From JAEZBP01 sp963832725 (GTDB taxonomy: Bacteria > Myxococcota_A > Polyangia > Polyangiales > Sandaracinaceae), in NCBI GenBank assembly GCA_963832725.1, contig CAWHVG010000005.1, positions 248,001 to 312,000 of the forward strand: DNA of 64,000 nucleotides, read 5' to 3'. The notes beneath the pieces are model-generated. The model did no database searches. It was not told the origin of the DNA and worked only from the letters and a program-made list of their open reading frames with translations. The translations under genes and the position numbers were made by a program. Positions within the stretch are counted from its first letter, which is position 1. The number at the start of each line of letters is the position of its first letter. Positions 35,658-48,106 of this stretch are shown in pieces.

Positions 35658-36293
35658 TCAGCCGCGGTTCTCGGCCGCCGGGTTGATCGCGTAGGTGCCC
35701 ATGATCGACGCCTCGGCGAGCACGTGCCCGTCGATGGCCTTCCTCACGTCGGGCCCGCGCAGCTCGCCATCGGCCGGGCAGCGCTCCACGTCGAGCGCGT
35801 AGAGCGTGAACGTGTAGTGGTGGACGATGCTGTCGTTCCAAGGCGGGCAGGGGCCGTCGTAGCCGTAATAGGTGCCCTTCATGTCCTCGTCGCCCGCGAA
35901 CCAGCCGGTGTAGTCGTTCACGCCCTGGCGCATCCCGCCGGGCGCGTCCGGGCCCGGCTTGCCGCGCGGCGTGATGCCCTTCGCGAGCTCGCCCTCGGCG
36001 ATCGAGGTCTTGCCGGCTGGGATGTCGACCAGCACCCAGTGGTAGAAGTCCGCGCGCGGCAGGTCGGCGGGGACGACCTTGCCCGCCTGGTTCACATCAT
36101 CGGACTTGCTCGGCACGTCACGGTCGTGACAGATGAGCGCGAACGAACGGGTCCCCTCCGGCGCGTCGGACCACGCAAGGTGCGGGTTCTCGTTGTCGCT
36201 CAGCTCGATGTGCTGCTCCGGGTGGTGCTTTCCGAACGCGTTCTTCACCGGAATCGGATCTTCGGTCGCGAAGCTGTCGCTCCAGAGCTTCAT
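35658..36293 (-). CDS. YbhB/YbcL-type PEBP family protein
   Basis: 211 residues from ATG 36293, preceded by GGGAGGAAGAG. Phosphatidylethanolamine-binding-protein features: NENPHLAWSDAPEGTRSFALICHDRDVP (the DPDxP-like loop), FYHWVLVDIP, GGMRQGVNDYTGWFAG, YYGYDGPCPPWNDSIVHHYTF (the GPxPP..HxY anion-site motif) and ALDVER. PEBPs bind anionic groups; bacterial members may inhibit kinases or proteases, without a settled role. It is longer than E. coli YbhB because of insertions near residues 70-85 and 115-140. Confidence 0.88.
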   Translation of the reverse strand: MKLWSDSFATEDPIPVKNAFGKHHPEQHIELSDNENPHLAWSDAPEGTRSFALICHDRDVPSKSDDVNQAGKVVPADLPRADFYHWVLVDIPAGKTSIAEGELAKGITPRGKPGPDAPGGMRQGVNDYTGWFAGDEDMKGTYYGYDGPCPPWNDSIVHHYTFTLYALDVERCPADGELRGPDVRKAIDGHVLAEASIMGTYAINPAAENRG

Positions 36294-36398
36294 TCTCTTC
36301 CTCCCATCCCGGGCTCGTTCCCGGGCCACGTGTATGGCACCGACCGGCCGGCTCGTGCAACGGCCGGCACGGCCCTCGTGATACGCTGAGCGAGCACC

Positions 36399-37385
36399 AT
36401 GCACCGACCCGGCCCACGCCTGGTCGCGACGCTCTTCCTTGCGCTCGCGGCGCTTCTTTCTTCTGTCACCGCATCCGCTCAGGACCTCCCGAGCGCGTCC
36501 GTGTTGGCCACCGCGACGTCGGACGGCGTGCGGGCGGGGTTCGCGGGACCGGTCGATCGCATCGTGCGCGCCCGGCTCGATGCGCTCGGAGTGGTGCGCG
36601 TGCATGGCAGCGTGGCCCTGGACATCGCCGACGTGCAGCTCGCGCTCGGCTGCGTGGGCGAGACGCCCGAGTGCCTCGGTCAGGCGGCCCAGCAGATCGG
36701 CGTCGACATCCTGATCCTCCCCAACCTCGATCGGGCCGGGCAGGATCTGGTGCTGAGCATCGCCCGCTTCGACGCCGCCAGCGGCACGCTTCGTCGCGCG
36801 GTGCGGCATGCGCGGGGCGAGGATGCGGAGACCGAGATCCTCGAGACCGTCGAGCCCGCGCTGCGGGAGCTCTTCGACCTGCCGCCGCCCGAGCCCGAGC
36901 AGGTCGCGCGCGCCGTGCAAACCAATGCGACCGGCGACGACGCGCAGCACGCCAGCCCTGCGGGCGCGACGCCCGACGAAGAGCCAGCTCGAGACGACGC
37001 GGACGCCGAGGTGGTCGCCGCAGGACCCAATCTGACCCTCCCCATCGTCTCGCTCGCCGTGGGAGGCGCCGCGCTGGTGGCCGGCATCGTCACCGGCGTG
37101 CTCTTCGCGACCGAGCGCGACGCCTACGCGGTCCCGCCGCAGACGGTTCAGGATGTCGCCGACCGTGCCTCGCATCGCAGCAACGCCGAGTCCCTCGCGC
37201 TCGCGACCGACGTGCTCCTGGCGCTGGGCGGAGCCGTCACCATCGCTGGCGTCGCGTGGTTGGCGCTGACCCTCTTCGCGGGAGGCGGCCACGCCGCGCC
37301 CGAGGACCGCGTCACCCTGACCCCCATCCTCGGACCGCGCGTGGCGGGCCTGTCCCTCCGCGGGATGCTGCCGGAGTCGTTGTGA
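36399..37385 (+). CDS. exported protein with two C-terminal membrane segments, unknown function
   Basis: 328 residues with a signal peptide (LFLALAALLSSVTASAQ). A periplasmic alpha/beta region follows (SVALDIADVQLALGCVGETPECLGQAAQQIGVDILILPNLD, reminiscent of lipoprotein/GNA1162-like or TolB N-terminal folds seen in myxobacterial kinase-operon proteins). After a Pro/Glu/Ala linker come two hydrophobic helices (IVSLAVGGAALVAGIVTGVLF and VLLALGGAVTIAGVAWLAL). The stop overlaps the next start as GTGA, indicating translational coupling with the Cys-rich lipoprotein and probably with the kinase further down. Confidence 0.72.
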   Translation: MHRPGPRLVATLFLALAALLSSVTASAQDLPSASVLATATSDGVRAGFAGPVDRIVRARLDALGVVRVHGSVALDIADVQLALGCVGETPECLGQAAQQIGVDILILPNLDRAGQDLVLSIARFDAASGTLRRAVRHARGEDAETEILETVEPALRELFDLPPPEPEQVARAVQTNATGDDAQHASPAGATPDEEPARDDADAEVVAAGPNLTLPIVSLAVGGAALVAGIVTGVLFATERDAYAVPPQTVQDVADRASHRSNAESLALATDVLLALGGAVTIAGVAWLALTLFAGGGHAAPEDRVTLTPILGPRVAGLSLRGMLPESL

Positions 37386-39734
37386 AGCGCATCTCGGTGA
37401 CCCTCGCCGCGCTCCTCGCGAGCGCGTGCAGCCTCGACCCGCACGCGAACCCCTCCTACTGCGAGTCGGACGCGGACTGCAATGCAGGCCAGCGCTGCGC
37501 GCCCTTCGAGGCCGGCGCGCCCCAGGGTCTGTGCGTCGCCCGCGACGCGGCGGACGGAAGCGTGCCCGCCATGGACGGCGCGGTCGACGGCGGCACCCGT
37601 CTCGACTCCGGCGTGGACGGCGGCGGATGTCACTCGGGCGGGAGCTGCTACTCCGGCCCCAGCGGCACCGCGGGGGTCGGCACCTGCCACGCGGGCACCA
37701 TCGACTGCCGGGGCGGGGTCGCCTTCTGCATGGGCGAGGTCACGCCGACCGACGACACCACCTGCGACGGGATGGACGAGGACTGCAACGGCACGCCCGA
37801 CGACGCCGTCCCCGTCCTGATGGAGTGCGCCATCGCCCAGCCGGGGATCTGCTCGGCGGGCGAGGTCCAGTGCGTGTCGGGCAGCTACTCGTGCCGGCCG
37901 GTGAACGAGGCGACGAGCGAGCGCTGCAACGGGATGGACGACGACTGCGACGAGGTGGTCGACGAGGACACCGACGCGCCCTGCTACCCGAGCGACGCGC
38001 CGCCGGGGTGCGCCATCGCCGCCGATGGGAGCTTCACCTGCACCGGCATCTGCGCCACCGGCCGGCTCTCCTGCACCGACGGAAGCGCCACCTGCGAGGG
38101 CGCGACCTTGCCGGCCTCGAGCGACGGCTGCACCGGCGGCGAGCCCGCTCTCGACGACGACTGCGACGGGGCGATCGACCAGGACTGCACCGAACCGTGC
38201 ACCGACGGCGCGACGCGAACCTGCTACACGGGGCCGGCGCCGGCGGCGGGCCGTGGCATCTGCGACGTGGGGATGCAGACCTGCACCGGCGGAGCTTGGA
38301 GCGTGTGCAGCGGCTCGGTCCTGCCCGGCGTCGAGCGCTGCGACAACCCCGGCACGGACGACGACTGCAACGGGGTCGTCGACGACATCGCGGGCGTGGG
38401 TCGGGCCTGCCTCGACGAGAGCGCGATGGGCGTGTGCCGCGCCGGCGCGACGATGTGCGATTCGAGCGGCGCGCTGAGCTGCGTCACGCCCACGCCGGCG
38501 GCCATGGAGCTCTGCGACGGACGCGACGACGACTGCGACGGGGCGGTCGACGAGTCCTTCGACTTCATGACGGACGAGGACCACTGCGGCGACTGCGCGA
38601 CCTCGTGCGGCACCGGCCGGACGTGCTGCAGCGGCGTGTGTGTGGACACCGACCGCGACACCGCGAGCTGCGGCGCCTGCGGCACGATGTGCACCGGCTC
38701 TCAGGGCTGCTGCGGCGGCTCGTGCATGGAGCTCTCGAACGACCCGAACAACTGCGGCGCCTGCGGGAACGTCTGCTCGGGCGGGCAGCTCTGCTGCGAC
38801 GGCGCCTGCGTCGATTCGCGGAGCGACGCGGCCCACTGCGGCGCCTGCGGAACCTCTTGCACCGGCGGGAACCACTGCTGCGACGGCGTCTGCGCGGACC
38901 CGGGGAGCACCCAGTGCACCGCCTGCACGATGGACTGCACCGGTGGGCAGACCTGCTGCGCTCCGAGCTGCACCGAGCTGAGCACCGACGCCTCCAACTG
39001 CGGCGCGTGCGGCAACGCGTGCGTGGGCGCCGCCAGCACCTGCTGCGACAGCGGGTGCGTGGACACCGCGACCGACGCGGCCCACTGCGGAGGCTGCGAC
39101 ATGCCCTGCGGCGGAGCCACGCCGGACTGCTGCGAGAGCGGCTGCACCGACGTCCAGAGCGACGTCTTCCACTGCGGGAGCTGCGGCAACGCGTGCGCTC
39201 CGGGGAGCATCTGCTGCGGAGGCACCTGCGTCGATCCGACGAGCGCCGACGCGCACTGCGGCGCATGCGGCGTCGACTGCACCACGTCCAGTCAAACGTG
39301 CTCGGGCTCGCACTGCTGCTCGACCGGCTCCACCTACTGCGACGGGGCCGGCACCTGCGTGAACCTCGACACCGACCGCGACAACTGCGGCTCCTGCGGC
39401 CGCGGCTGCGGCGCGGGACAGAATCTGCTGCGGCGGGAGCTGCGTCGACCCCCAGAACGATGCCACGCACTGCGGCTCCTGCACGGCGTGCACCGGGAGC
39501 GACCTCTGCTCGAACGCCCACTGCTGCGCGAGTGGCCAGACCTGGTGCGACGCTGCCGCCATCTGCACGGATCTGCAGACCGATGAGGCGAACTGCGGCG
39601 CCTGCGGCTACGCGTGCGCCAGCGGTCGAACCTGCTGCGGCGGCACCTGCGTCAACACCCAGAACGACTCGCACAACTGCGGGAGCTGCGGGAGCACGTG
39701 CGCCATCACCTGCCTCGGCGGAGGCTGTGTATGA
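37382..39734 (+). CDS. large Cys-rich surface lipoprotein with MopE-like and CGxCG repeats (one frameshift)
   Basis: About 783 residues when repaired. A GTG start overlaps the upstream stop, with lipobox LAALLASAC. The first half carries MopE-like loops (CDGMDEDCNGTPDD, CNGMDDDCDEVVDED, CDGRDDDCDGAVDE), probably Ca2+-binding. The second half has about nine repeats of the type CCxGxCxDxxxDxxxCGxCGxxC, i.e. small disulphide knots. The frame is lost at GAATC 39421-39425; deleting one A gives GQICCGGSCVDPQ and continues the repeat pattern to TGA 39732-39734. Without repair the protein ends at 39586 in unrelated Arg-rich sequence. Likely an outer-surface adhesin or matrix protein. The kinase gene starts 43 bp downstream. 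Confidence 0.8.
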
Positions 39735-39777
39735 GCGCGCGAAACCCAAGTGGCCTGCGGCTCGTATCTCGAAGGTG

Positions 39778-41516
<1,739 letters not shown>

Positions 41517-41523
<7 letters not shown>

Positions 41524-41561
41524 CCACGGTAGCCCTGACCACGGTGGCCCTGACCACTGTG
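41517..41561 (+). repeat. three 15-bp tandem repeats spanning the kinase stop codon
   Basis: Units GCCCTGACCACGGTA, GCCCTGACCACGGTG and GCCCTGACCACTGTG follow without spacers. The first contains the kinase TGA, so each unit brings an in-frame stop. Confidence 0.85.
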
Positions 41562-41660
41562 CCAGCGTCGACCAGGAACGCGCGTTCACGATCGCTCGCG
41601 TTTTGCCCGGACCCGCCCGCAGACCCGCTTGGCATCGGATCTGCATTGCGAACCAGCACG

Positions 41661-42191
41661 ATGCGTATCTCGGGCCCCCTCGTCCTGCTCGCGCTCGGCC
41701 TCGCCGGCTGCGGCAGCATCGCGTACGACGACGGAACGCCGGACCAGACGGTGACCGTGACGACGACCACCACCTCGTCCGGGGGTTACCTCGTGACGCG
41801 CCAGCCGGTGCCTCAGCCGCAAGGCGGACCTTACGTCGTGGTCGTGCCGAACGGGCAAGCGGCGCAGCCGGTTCCCCCGGCGCCGCAGGTGATCCGGCCG
41901 CCCCGCGCCGTCGCCACCGTCGCGCCCGCGGGCCGCGTGCAGTGCGGAAACAACGATCACATCCGCCTCGACGGCCAGGTGATCGACGGCGGCAACGGTC
42001 CGGGCGTGGTCGCATCCGGCGGCTGCAACCTGGTCATCTCCGAGTCGATCATCCGCGGCGAGCCCGCCGTGCTCGCCCTCGACGGAGCCCGGGTGGTGGT
42101 CCGCGAGTCACGGGTGCAGGGCGGCATCCGCGCGGCGCCGAGCGCGCTCGTCCAGACGCCCGGCTCGCGCATGGAGAACCTGCGCCGCTGA
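41661..42191 (+). CDS. lipoprotein with Thr/Pro linker and beta-rich (DUF3060-like) domain
   Basis: 176 residues with a lipoprotein signal (VLLALGLAGCGS). A low-complexity stretch of Thr/Ser/Pro follows (TVTVTTTTTSS, PVPQPQGGPY), then a short beta-repeat domain: CGNNDHIRLDGQVID, GPGVVASGGCNLVISESII, VLALDGARVVVRESRVQGG. The C-G-N-N-D start and regular strand pattern recall the DUF3060 single-stranded beta-helix lipoproteins. Function unknown. It lies downstream of the kinase and upstream of the porin on the same strand. Confidence 0.75.
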   Translation: MRISGPLVLLALGLAGCGSIAYDDGTPDQTVTVTTTTTSSGGYLVTRQPVPQPQGGPYVVVVPNGQAAQPVPPAPQVIRPPRAVATVAPAGRVQCGNNDHIRLDGQVIDGGNGPGVVASGGCNLVISESIIRGEPAVLALDGARVVVRESRVQGGIRAAPSALVQTPGSRMENLRR

Positions 42192-42269
42192 GCGTTTCTC
42201 GATAGCCGATTCGTGTGACGCGCATTCCGGCTCCACGCGCCGGGCACGTGGAGTGCACGGGCCAACCGC

Positions 42270-43518
42270 ATGCGTCGCGCGTCGGCCTGGGGACTCGCGC
42301 TGTGGGTCGTGCTCCTGGCGTGGTCCCCCGCATCGCCCGTGGCAGCAGACGACAGCGCAGACGCCGTCACGCTCGGCGCGACCTACACGGGGGATCTCTT
42401 CGCGAACACGACCGGTGGTCTTCGACGAGGCGTCACCCACCTCGGCACGGCCGAGCTCACGGTCCTCGCGGATCTGCACCGCGCGTTCGGGTGGACGGGT
42501 GCCCACCTCTTCCTGCACACGTTCACCATCTACGGAGGCAACCCGACCACGGACTACGTGGGCGACGCGCAGTACCTCGACAACATCGCGGCGCCGACGA
42601 CCGCGTTCGAGCTCTACGAGGCGTGGCTGGAACAGGAGCTCTTCGACTATCACCTCTCGATCTTGGTCGGATACTACGACCTCAACACCGAGTTCGACCT
42701 GTCACGGACCGGGATGATCTTCCTGAACTCCGCGCAGGGGATCGGCACCACCTACGCGCTGAGCGGACGCGCGGGTCCGTCCATCTATCCGACCACCTCG
42801 TTCGGCGTGCGGATCCGCGCCGTGCCGATGGAGGGCACGTACCTCGAGGCCGCGGTGCTGGACGGCGTCCCGGGCAATCTCGGCAGCCCCGGCGGCGCCC
42901 ACTTCTTCGATCACGGCGACGAACTGCTCCTCGCGTTCGAGGCCGGCATCCTCGTCGGGACCAATACGCACGGCCGCCAACCCGGCGCACGCCGTCGCTA
43001 CGTGCGGCGGAGCACCGAGGCTCAGTACGACGCGAAGCTGGCCTTCGGCGGATGGGTCTACACGACCTCGCTCCCCTTGGTCGACCAGCCTGGCCGGCGC
43101 GCCGGCGACTTCGGCGTCTATGCGCTGATCGACGGGCGGATCGTCCCCGAGGGCGCGAGCCCCCAGCAGGGCCTGTGGGCCTTCGCGCGGGTCGGCGCGG
43201 GAGACTCGACTTGGAATTCCTACCCGCTCTTCATCGGCGGGGGGCTGGCCTACACGGGCTTGCTCCCGGGGCGAGACGAGGACCAGCTCGGTCTCGCCGT
43301 GGCGGCCGCGTTCACGGGCTCCCCCTTTCGCGCCGCGCGGGCGGCGACGGGCAAGGCGTCCGACGAAGCAGAGATCGCCATCGAGCTGACCTACGACGCG
43401 CCGGTGACGAGCTGGCTCACGGTGATCGGAGACGCGCAGTACGTGGTGAACCCCAGCGCCAACCCCGCCCTCGGCGACGCGCTGGCGTTCATCGGACGCT
43501 TCCAGAATCTCGATTTGA
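42270..43518 (+). CDS. OprB-type carbohydrate-selective porin
   Basis: About 415 residues when repaired. Signal peptide AWGLALWVVLLAWSPASPVAA, then alternating outer-membrane strands: TLGATYTGDLFANTTGGLRR, HLGTAELTVLADLHRAFGW, FELYEAWLEQELFDYHLSI, GYYDLNTEFDLSRTG, YPTTSFGVRIRAVP, and late AEIAIELTYDAPVTSWLTV, IGDAQYVVNPSANP and ALAFIGRFQ. These are the OprB family blocks (beta-barrel for sugar uptake). As written the frame runs on to 43847, antisense to the FHA gene. Removing one A from GAATC 43505-43509 gives FQISI-stop at 43516-43518, the expected short aromatic/hydrophobic barrel end. I annotate the repaired end. Confidence 0.82.
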
Positions 43519-43618
43519 ACGCGTCCACACGAATGTCGGAACCCCACAGGCCGCCATCCGGAGCAACGCACGCAGGAGCGAACCGACGCGCGCGGTCGAC
43601 GAACGACGCGCGAGGCGA

Positions 43619-44692
43619 TCAGCTAGCGTGCTCCCAGCGGACGAACGCGAGCCGGTCGCCGAGCTCGGCAATCTCCCCGTCCCCGAGCGCGACCGAGCGC
43701 GTCGGGCGCTCCTCGCCCTCGCGAAAGAGGCCTGCGGTGCTGGCGGTGTCGATGGCGACGATGTCCTCACCGACGCGCTTCACCAGCAGGTGGGTCCGCG
43801 AGACGCTGTCGTCCGAGAGCACGTCGGACCCATCGCAGCGCGCGTAGCGGCCGAGGAGGACGCCCGCGTCGAGGGCGCGAGCGCCGACGGCCAAGCGCCG
43901 CTCACCGAGCGGGCCGGTGATGCGCAGCGCGCCGAGGACCGGCTCGCCCTCGGCGACCAGGGGCTCGTCCGACGACGCGATCGCCGGCACCAGCGTGACC
44001 GAGGCGGAACGACTCGCGGCGCGCCGTCTCTGCGCGCGGTCGCCGTACTTGCCCCGCGCCCAGCGATCGGGCTCGGCCGAACGCCGATCGATCCATTCCC
44101 GGGCCGGCAGCGCCGCCCACGCCTCGGTCGCCAGCTCCGGCCAATCCTCGGGAGCGCCGGTCTGGAGGAAGAACATCGCGAACGGCCCACAGGACACGAA
44201 GAGAGGCCCCTCCGACGCGATCGCCTCGAGCTGCCGGCCCTCCTCGTCCCGAAACGCCTGCCGCGTGCGCAGATCGAGCACCTCGAACGCGACGGCGTGC
44301 GCGTCCCACCCCGCGGGCGGCGGAATGACCAGCGCGAGATGCCGAAGCGAGAGCGCGGGTGCATCGAGCAGCAGATCGACCTCGCTGTGCCGCCCGATGA
44401 TCGCGCTCGCCACCCGGTCGCGACGCGCCGCGACCCAGGCGCGAGCCGCCACGCGGCAGGTCGGGACGTGCACGGCGACCACGGCGACGCCCGGCCCCTC
44501 CGCGTTCCTGCCCAGCTCGCGGATCACCCGATAGTGGGCCAGGAAGAGCGCCTCGAAGGGGACCCGCTCGGCCTCCAGCGCCTCGGAGACGAAGATCGCC
44601 GTGCCGTGGTTCGCGTCCGGATCTCGGCGCTGCCCCGCGTCCAGATGCACGACGCGCGTGCGCTCCGGCGAGCTCGAATCGTCACGGCTCAT
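43619..44692 (-). CDS. FHA-domain protein with N-terminal metal-independent enzyme-like region
   Basis: 357 residues from ATG 44692 (AGGTCGAG upstream; ATG 44725 possible). The C-terminal FHA domain (about 270-350) has LLGRYARCDGSDVL, then SVSRTHLLVKRVGED (phosphothreonine-binding Ser-Arg-Thr-His) and IDTASTAGLFREGE. The N-terminal 200 residues are an alpha/beta region (AVVAVHVPTCRVAARAWVAA, VDLLLDAPALSLRHLALVI, AFRDEEGRQLEAIA) that also begins like an FHA-type strand pattern, possibly a second divergent FHA fold. It would read Thr phosphorylation, plausibly by the kinase at 39778. It is convergent with the porin gene. Confidence 0.82.
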   Translation of the reverse strand: MSRDDSSSPERTRVVHLDAGQRRDPDANHGTAIFVSEALEAERVPFEALFLAHYRVIRELGRNAEGPGVAVVAVHVPTCRVAARAWVAARRDRVASAIIGRHSEVDLLLDAPALSLRHLALVIPPPAGWDAHAVAFEVLDLRTRQAFRDEEGRQLEAIASEGPLFVSCGPFAMFFLQTGAPEDWPELATEAWAALPAREWIDRRSAEPDRWARGKYGDRAQRRRAASRSASVTLVPAIASSDEPLVAEGEPVLGALRITGPLGERRLAVGARALDAGVLLGRYARCDGSDVLSDDSVSRTHLLVKRVGEDIVAIDTASTAGLFREGEERPTRSVALGDGEIAELGDRLAFVRWEHAS

Positions 44693-44826
44693 CTCGACCT
44701 CCTGCTCACGATGGACGCGCGACACCTACACCGACTGACAACGTAAGCGTGACTGCGCCGCGGGCACGTCGCCAGCGCGGAGGCCGATCCCGCCCTGGCA
44801 CGAGAGGCACGCGTGCCGTTGGACGC

Positions 44827-46454
44827 TCAGGGCGCGCCGGGCAGCGGCTCGCGCGGTGCGGCGGCGGGCGGTGGCACGCCGAGGAGCGCCGCGATGGTGC
44901 TCGCGACCCGCGCCTGGGGCAGAGAATCTTCCGTCTCCACGTGCGCGACCCCGGGCCCGAAGAAGACGACCGGCACCGTGCGGTCGTACGCCCACGGCGT
45001 CCCGTGGCTGGTGCCGTAGCCTCGCGGCATCTCCTCGTCGATGACGTAACCCTCCGCGGGCACGACGAAGACGTCGCCGGACGCGTCGTCGGGGACGCTC
45101 AGCCCCACCGCCCGCCGGACCGCGTCATCCGAGGCGCGCCACGAAGGCGCCACCCGCGCGTCGACCGCCAGCGCGACGTCGGGGCGCGCGCCGAGCCGGG
45201 CCACGACCGCCTCGACGGCCCGGTCCCGCACCTCCGGCGCCCGCGCCGCCTCACTCAGATAGACGAAGGGCTGCACGTACGCGCTCACCCAGTCGCCGTC
45301 CCCCAGCGTCTCGTCGAGCGCGCTCTCGAGCTCGCCCGCCACGGCCGTTGGCAGGATGCGCCCTCCGTCACCGCGCTCGGGCAGCGACGCGCCGCCGTGA
45401 TCCGAGGTCACCAGCACCGCGATGGGCCCGTGATCGCGCTCCAGCCGGCGCAGGAACGCGCCCAACGCGCGGTCGGTCCGGATCAGGTTGTCGAGGTACT
45501 CCCACGAGTCCGGACCGAAGACGTGCCCGATGTAGTCGGTCGACGAGATCGAGAGCGCCAACGAATCCGGGACCTCGTCCTCGCCGATGCCGAGCTCCCC
45601 CACCGCGCGCTCCGCCAGCGCGAGCAGGTACTCGCTCGAGGCCGGCGTCGCACGGACGACCGAGTAGGGGCTCCCGCTCGCCCGCGGATCGTGCGGGAAC
45701 GTGGCGCCGAAGCCCTCCCAGTCGCCCTCGCCTTCCGCCTCGTCCGGTCCGAGCACGCGCGCGAGCAGCTCGGGGTCGGCGGCGTCCCAGCGCGCCAAGA
45801 GCGACTCCACCGGATGCGCGCGCTCCCAGTCCGCGAGCCATGCCGGCGGCTCCTCCGCGTAGTAGGTGGACGTCGTGAACCCGGGCCGCCGCTTGTCGTA
45901 CCAGAGCGCGAGATCCGGACGCCGGCCTCCGGCGAAGATGGCGCCACAATCCTTGAACGAGAGCGACGCCACGATGCCGTGTCCGTCCGTGGCGTGCCTG
46001 AGCGCGTCGGCCACCGCTTCGACCCGCATCACCTCGGGGCTCGCGAACGCGCCTTCCACGCCGAGCACCGCGTGCTCGCCGTCGTCGACAATCGGCACCT
46101 CCTCCTGCCGCGCCCGAATCCCGAGATCTCGTTCGAGACCACCCCCGACAAGGCGGGCGGCGCGCCGGTGTGGATCGCCGTGTGGCCGGCCGCCGTGTAG
46201 GTGCCCGCGTAGGGGTAGACGACGTCGTGATGAAACGCGCCGCGCGCGACGGCCGAGCGAAGCGCGCCGTCCTCGTCGAGGTAGGGCAGGTAGCGCTCGA
46301 GACTGCGGGTCGCGAGCTGATCGAGCACCACCGCGACCACCACCCGCGGCGTCGCCGGAGCCGGAGCGACCTCCGCCGTGTCGGCCGCGCGCGGCGCAGC
46401 GCCGCAGCCCGAGACCAGCGCGACGAGGAGCCAAGCACGAAGGATGTGTCGCAT
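44827..46454 (-). CDS. alkaline-phosphatase-superfamily phosphodiesterase, exported (frameshifted)
   Basis: About 540 residues when joined. The N-terminal frame (from ATG 46454) gives a lipoprotein signal (LVALVSGCGAAPR), VVVAVVLDQLATRSLERYL (metal Asp and nucleophile Thr region), TYTAAGHTAIHTGAPPALSG and VVSNEI, then breaks at 46116-46130. The other frame continues EEVPIVDDGEHAVLGVEGAFASPE, ALSISSTDYIGHVFGPDS, VLVTSDHGGASLPERG, MPRGYGTSHGTPWAYDRTVP and stops at 44827. These are the nucleotide pyrophosphatase/phosphodiesterase blocks (Asp/His metal ligands in TDYIGH, SDHGG, and GTSHG). The break contains GAATC and a GATC. Likely a periplasmic enzyme on phosphate esters. Confidence 0.78.
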
Positions 46455-46618
46455 GGGGGGCATTCGTTACGTGGACCGTGCCGTGGCGGCAACCGCTGCC
46501 TCGCGCCTGTCACGCGCTGGTTGCGCGCCGCACACGTGTCGGACGTGGCGCAGCTTCAATCTCCACCCGTTTCGTCCGCTTCGCACGTTCGATACACGAG
46601 GACCGTAATCCGGAACGC

Positions 46619-48085
46619 GTGGATCCCGTCCGCGTGCTCTTCCGACCCTTCGTGGTCTCGCCCGCCACGCTGATGGTCGTCGTCGCCGGGCTCGCGCTGA
46701 TGCGCGGCATGGGCACCGGCTTGCACCCGACCCTCGGGCTTCCCTCGCTCGGGTCCGAGCGGGGCGACCTCGAGGTCGTGATCCGCGACGCCAATCGGGA
46801 CGTCGCCATCCCGGCCAGGGTGCGCATTCACGGTGAGGGATCGACGCCGGACCCGGACGGGAGCGTGACGGTCACGGCCGCCGGACGGATCACGGTCACG
46901 CTCGCCGCCGGTCGCTACCGCGTGTCGGTAAGCCGCGGCCCGGAGTGGACGCTCTTCGCGACGACAATCGACATCGAGCCGGGGCTGACCACCCTCGAAG
47001 CACGGCTCCGCCACGTCATCGATCCCGGTGACTTCGTCGCCTGTGACTTCCACGTCCACGCCGCGCCCAGCCGCGACAGCGAGGTCGGCCTGGAGGAGCG
47101 CGTCGCGTCGCTGGCCGCCGAGGGCGTCCGCTTCGCCGTGGCGACCGACCACAACCACGTCACCGACTACGCGCCGGCGGCGCGAGCGCTGGGCCTCCAC
47201 GACTTCGGGACGGCGCCCGGCGTCGAGGTCACCACCTGGGCGCCGAGCTTCGGGCACTTCAACGCGTGGCCGCTCGTCCGCGACCCGAACGCCGCGCGAG
47301 GCGGCGCGCCGAGCTTCCGCGACACCACGCCTTCCGCGCTCTTCGCCTCCCTGCACGCCCTCGGCCCGGACGTGCTGGTGCAGGTCAACCACCCGCGCCT
47401 CGACGACGGTATCGGCTACTTCGACGCCATCCATCTCGACGCCGCGAGCGGGCGGGCCGACCGCGGCGCGAGCCTCGACTTCGAGGCCATCGAGGTGTGG
47501 AACGGCTACGAGCTGGGCGAGCCCGCCGCGCTGGACGAGAACCTCGTCGACTGGATGGCCCTCTTGCGCGCCGGTCACCGGGTCAGCGCCACCGGCAACA
47601 GCGACTCCCACGACGTCGCCTTCCACACCGCCGGCTATCCGCGCACCTACGTCGAGGTCGCGGGCGGCGCCGTGGACGACCCGATCGCCGTGGCGCGGGC
47701 GCTGCGCGAGGGCCGCGCCTACGTCACCAGCGGGCCGCTCCTCGACGTTCGCCTCGACGGCAAAGGGCCCGGCGAGACGGTGCAGAGCGAGGGCGTGGCG
47801 GACCTCGACGTGCGCGTCCGAGCGCCGCGGTGGGTGGACGCCGACCGCATCGAGGTCTGGATGAACGGCGCGCTGGTCGCCTCGAGCGCGCTCGAGGCGG
47901 CCGGACGAAGCGACGAGACACGCACCCTGCGGTTTCGAGCGCCGCTCGAGGTTCACGAGGACGGCTTCGTGATCATCCTCGTCCGCGGCGAGCGCCCGCT
48001 GCGCGCCCTCTTCGACGACCAGGACGTCTACCCGATCGCGTTCACGAACCCGATCTGGATCGAGCGCGCCGAGACCCCAAGATGA
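46619..48085 (+). CDS. PHP-domain metallo-phosphoesterase with N-terminal membrane anchor
   Basis: About 488 residues from GTG 46619 (GTG 46634 is an alternative). A hydrophobic N-terminus (VSPATLMVVVAGLALMRGM) precedes an Ig/carboxypeptidase-regulatory-like domain (VIRDANRDVAIPARVRIHGE, TLAAGRYRVSVSRGPEW). The PHP domain follows: CDFHVHAAPSRDSEVGLEER (HxH), VRFAVATDHNHVTDYAP, VLVQVNHPRLDDGIGYFD, EVWNGYEL and SATGNSDSHDVAFHTAGYPR. A C-terminal beta domain (VADLDVRVRAPRWVDADRIE) completes the CehA/McbA-type layout. Probably an exported metal-dependent phosphoesterase or hydrolase; substrate unknown. Divergent from the phosphodiesterase gene. Confidence 0.85.
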   Translation: MDPVRVLFRPFVVSPATLMVVVAGLALMRGMGTGLHPTLGLPSLGSERGDLEVVIRDANRDVAIPARVRIHGEGSTPDPDGSVTVTAAGRITVTLAAGRYRVSVSRGPEWTLFATTIDIEPGLTTLEARLRHVIDPGDFVACDFHVHAAPSRDSEVGLEERVASLAAEGVRFAVATDHNHVTDYAPAARALGLHDFGTAPGVEVTTWAPSFGHFNAWPLVRDPNAARGGAPSFRDTTPSALFASLHALGPDVLVQVNHPRLDDGIGYFDAIHLDAASGRADRGASLDFEAIEVWNGYELGEPAALDENLVDWMALLRAGHRVSATGNSDSHDVAFHTAGYPRTYVEVAGGAVDDPIAVARALREGRAYVTSGPLLDVRLDGKGPGETVQSEGVADLDVRVRAPRWVDADRIEVWMNGALVASSALEAAGRSDETRTLRFRAPLEVHEDGFVIILVRGERPLRALFDDQDVYPIAFTNPIWIERAETPR

Positions 48086-48106
48086 ACGCTGGCGCGCAGC
48101 GCTCCG

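Noticed and set aside
37148..39568. 806-codon minus-strand open frame opposite the Cys-rich lipoprotein
   Set aside because: Antisense shadow of a GC-rich gene with strong codon bias; Ala/Val/Gly-rich with no domain, while the plus strand shows conserved Cys repeats.
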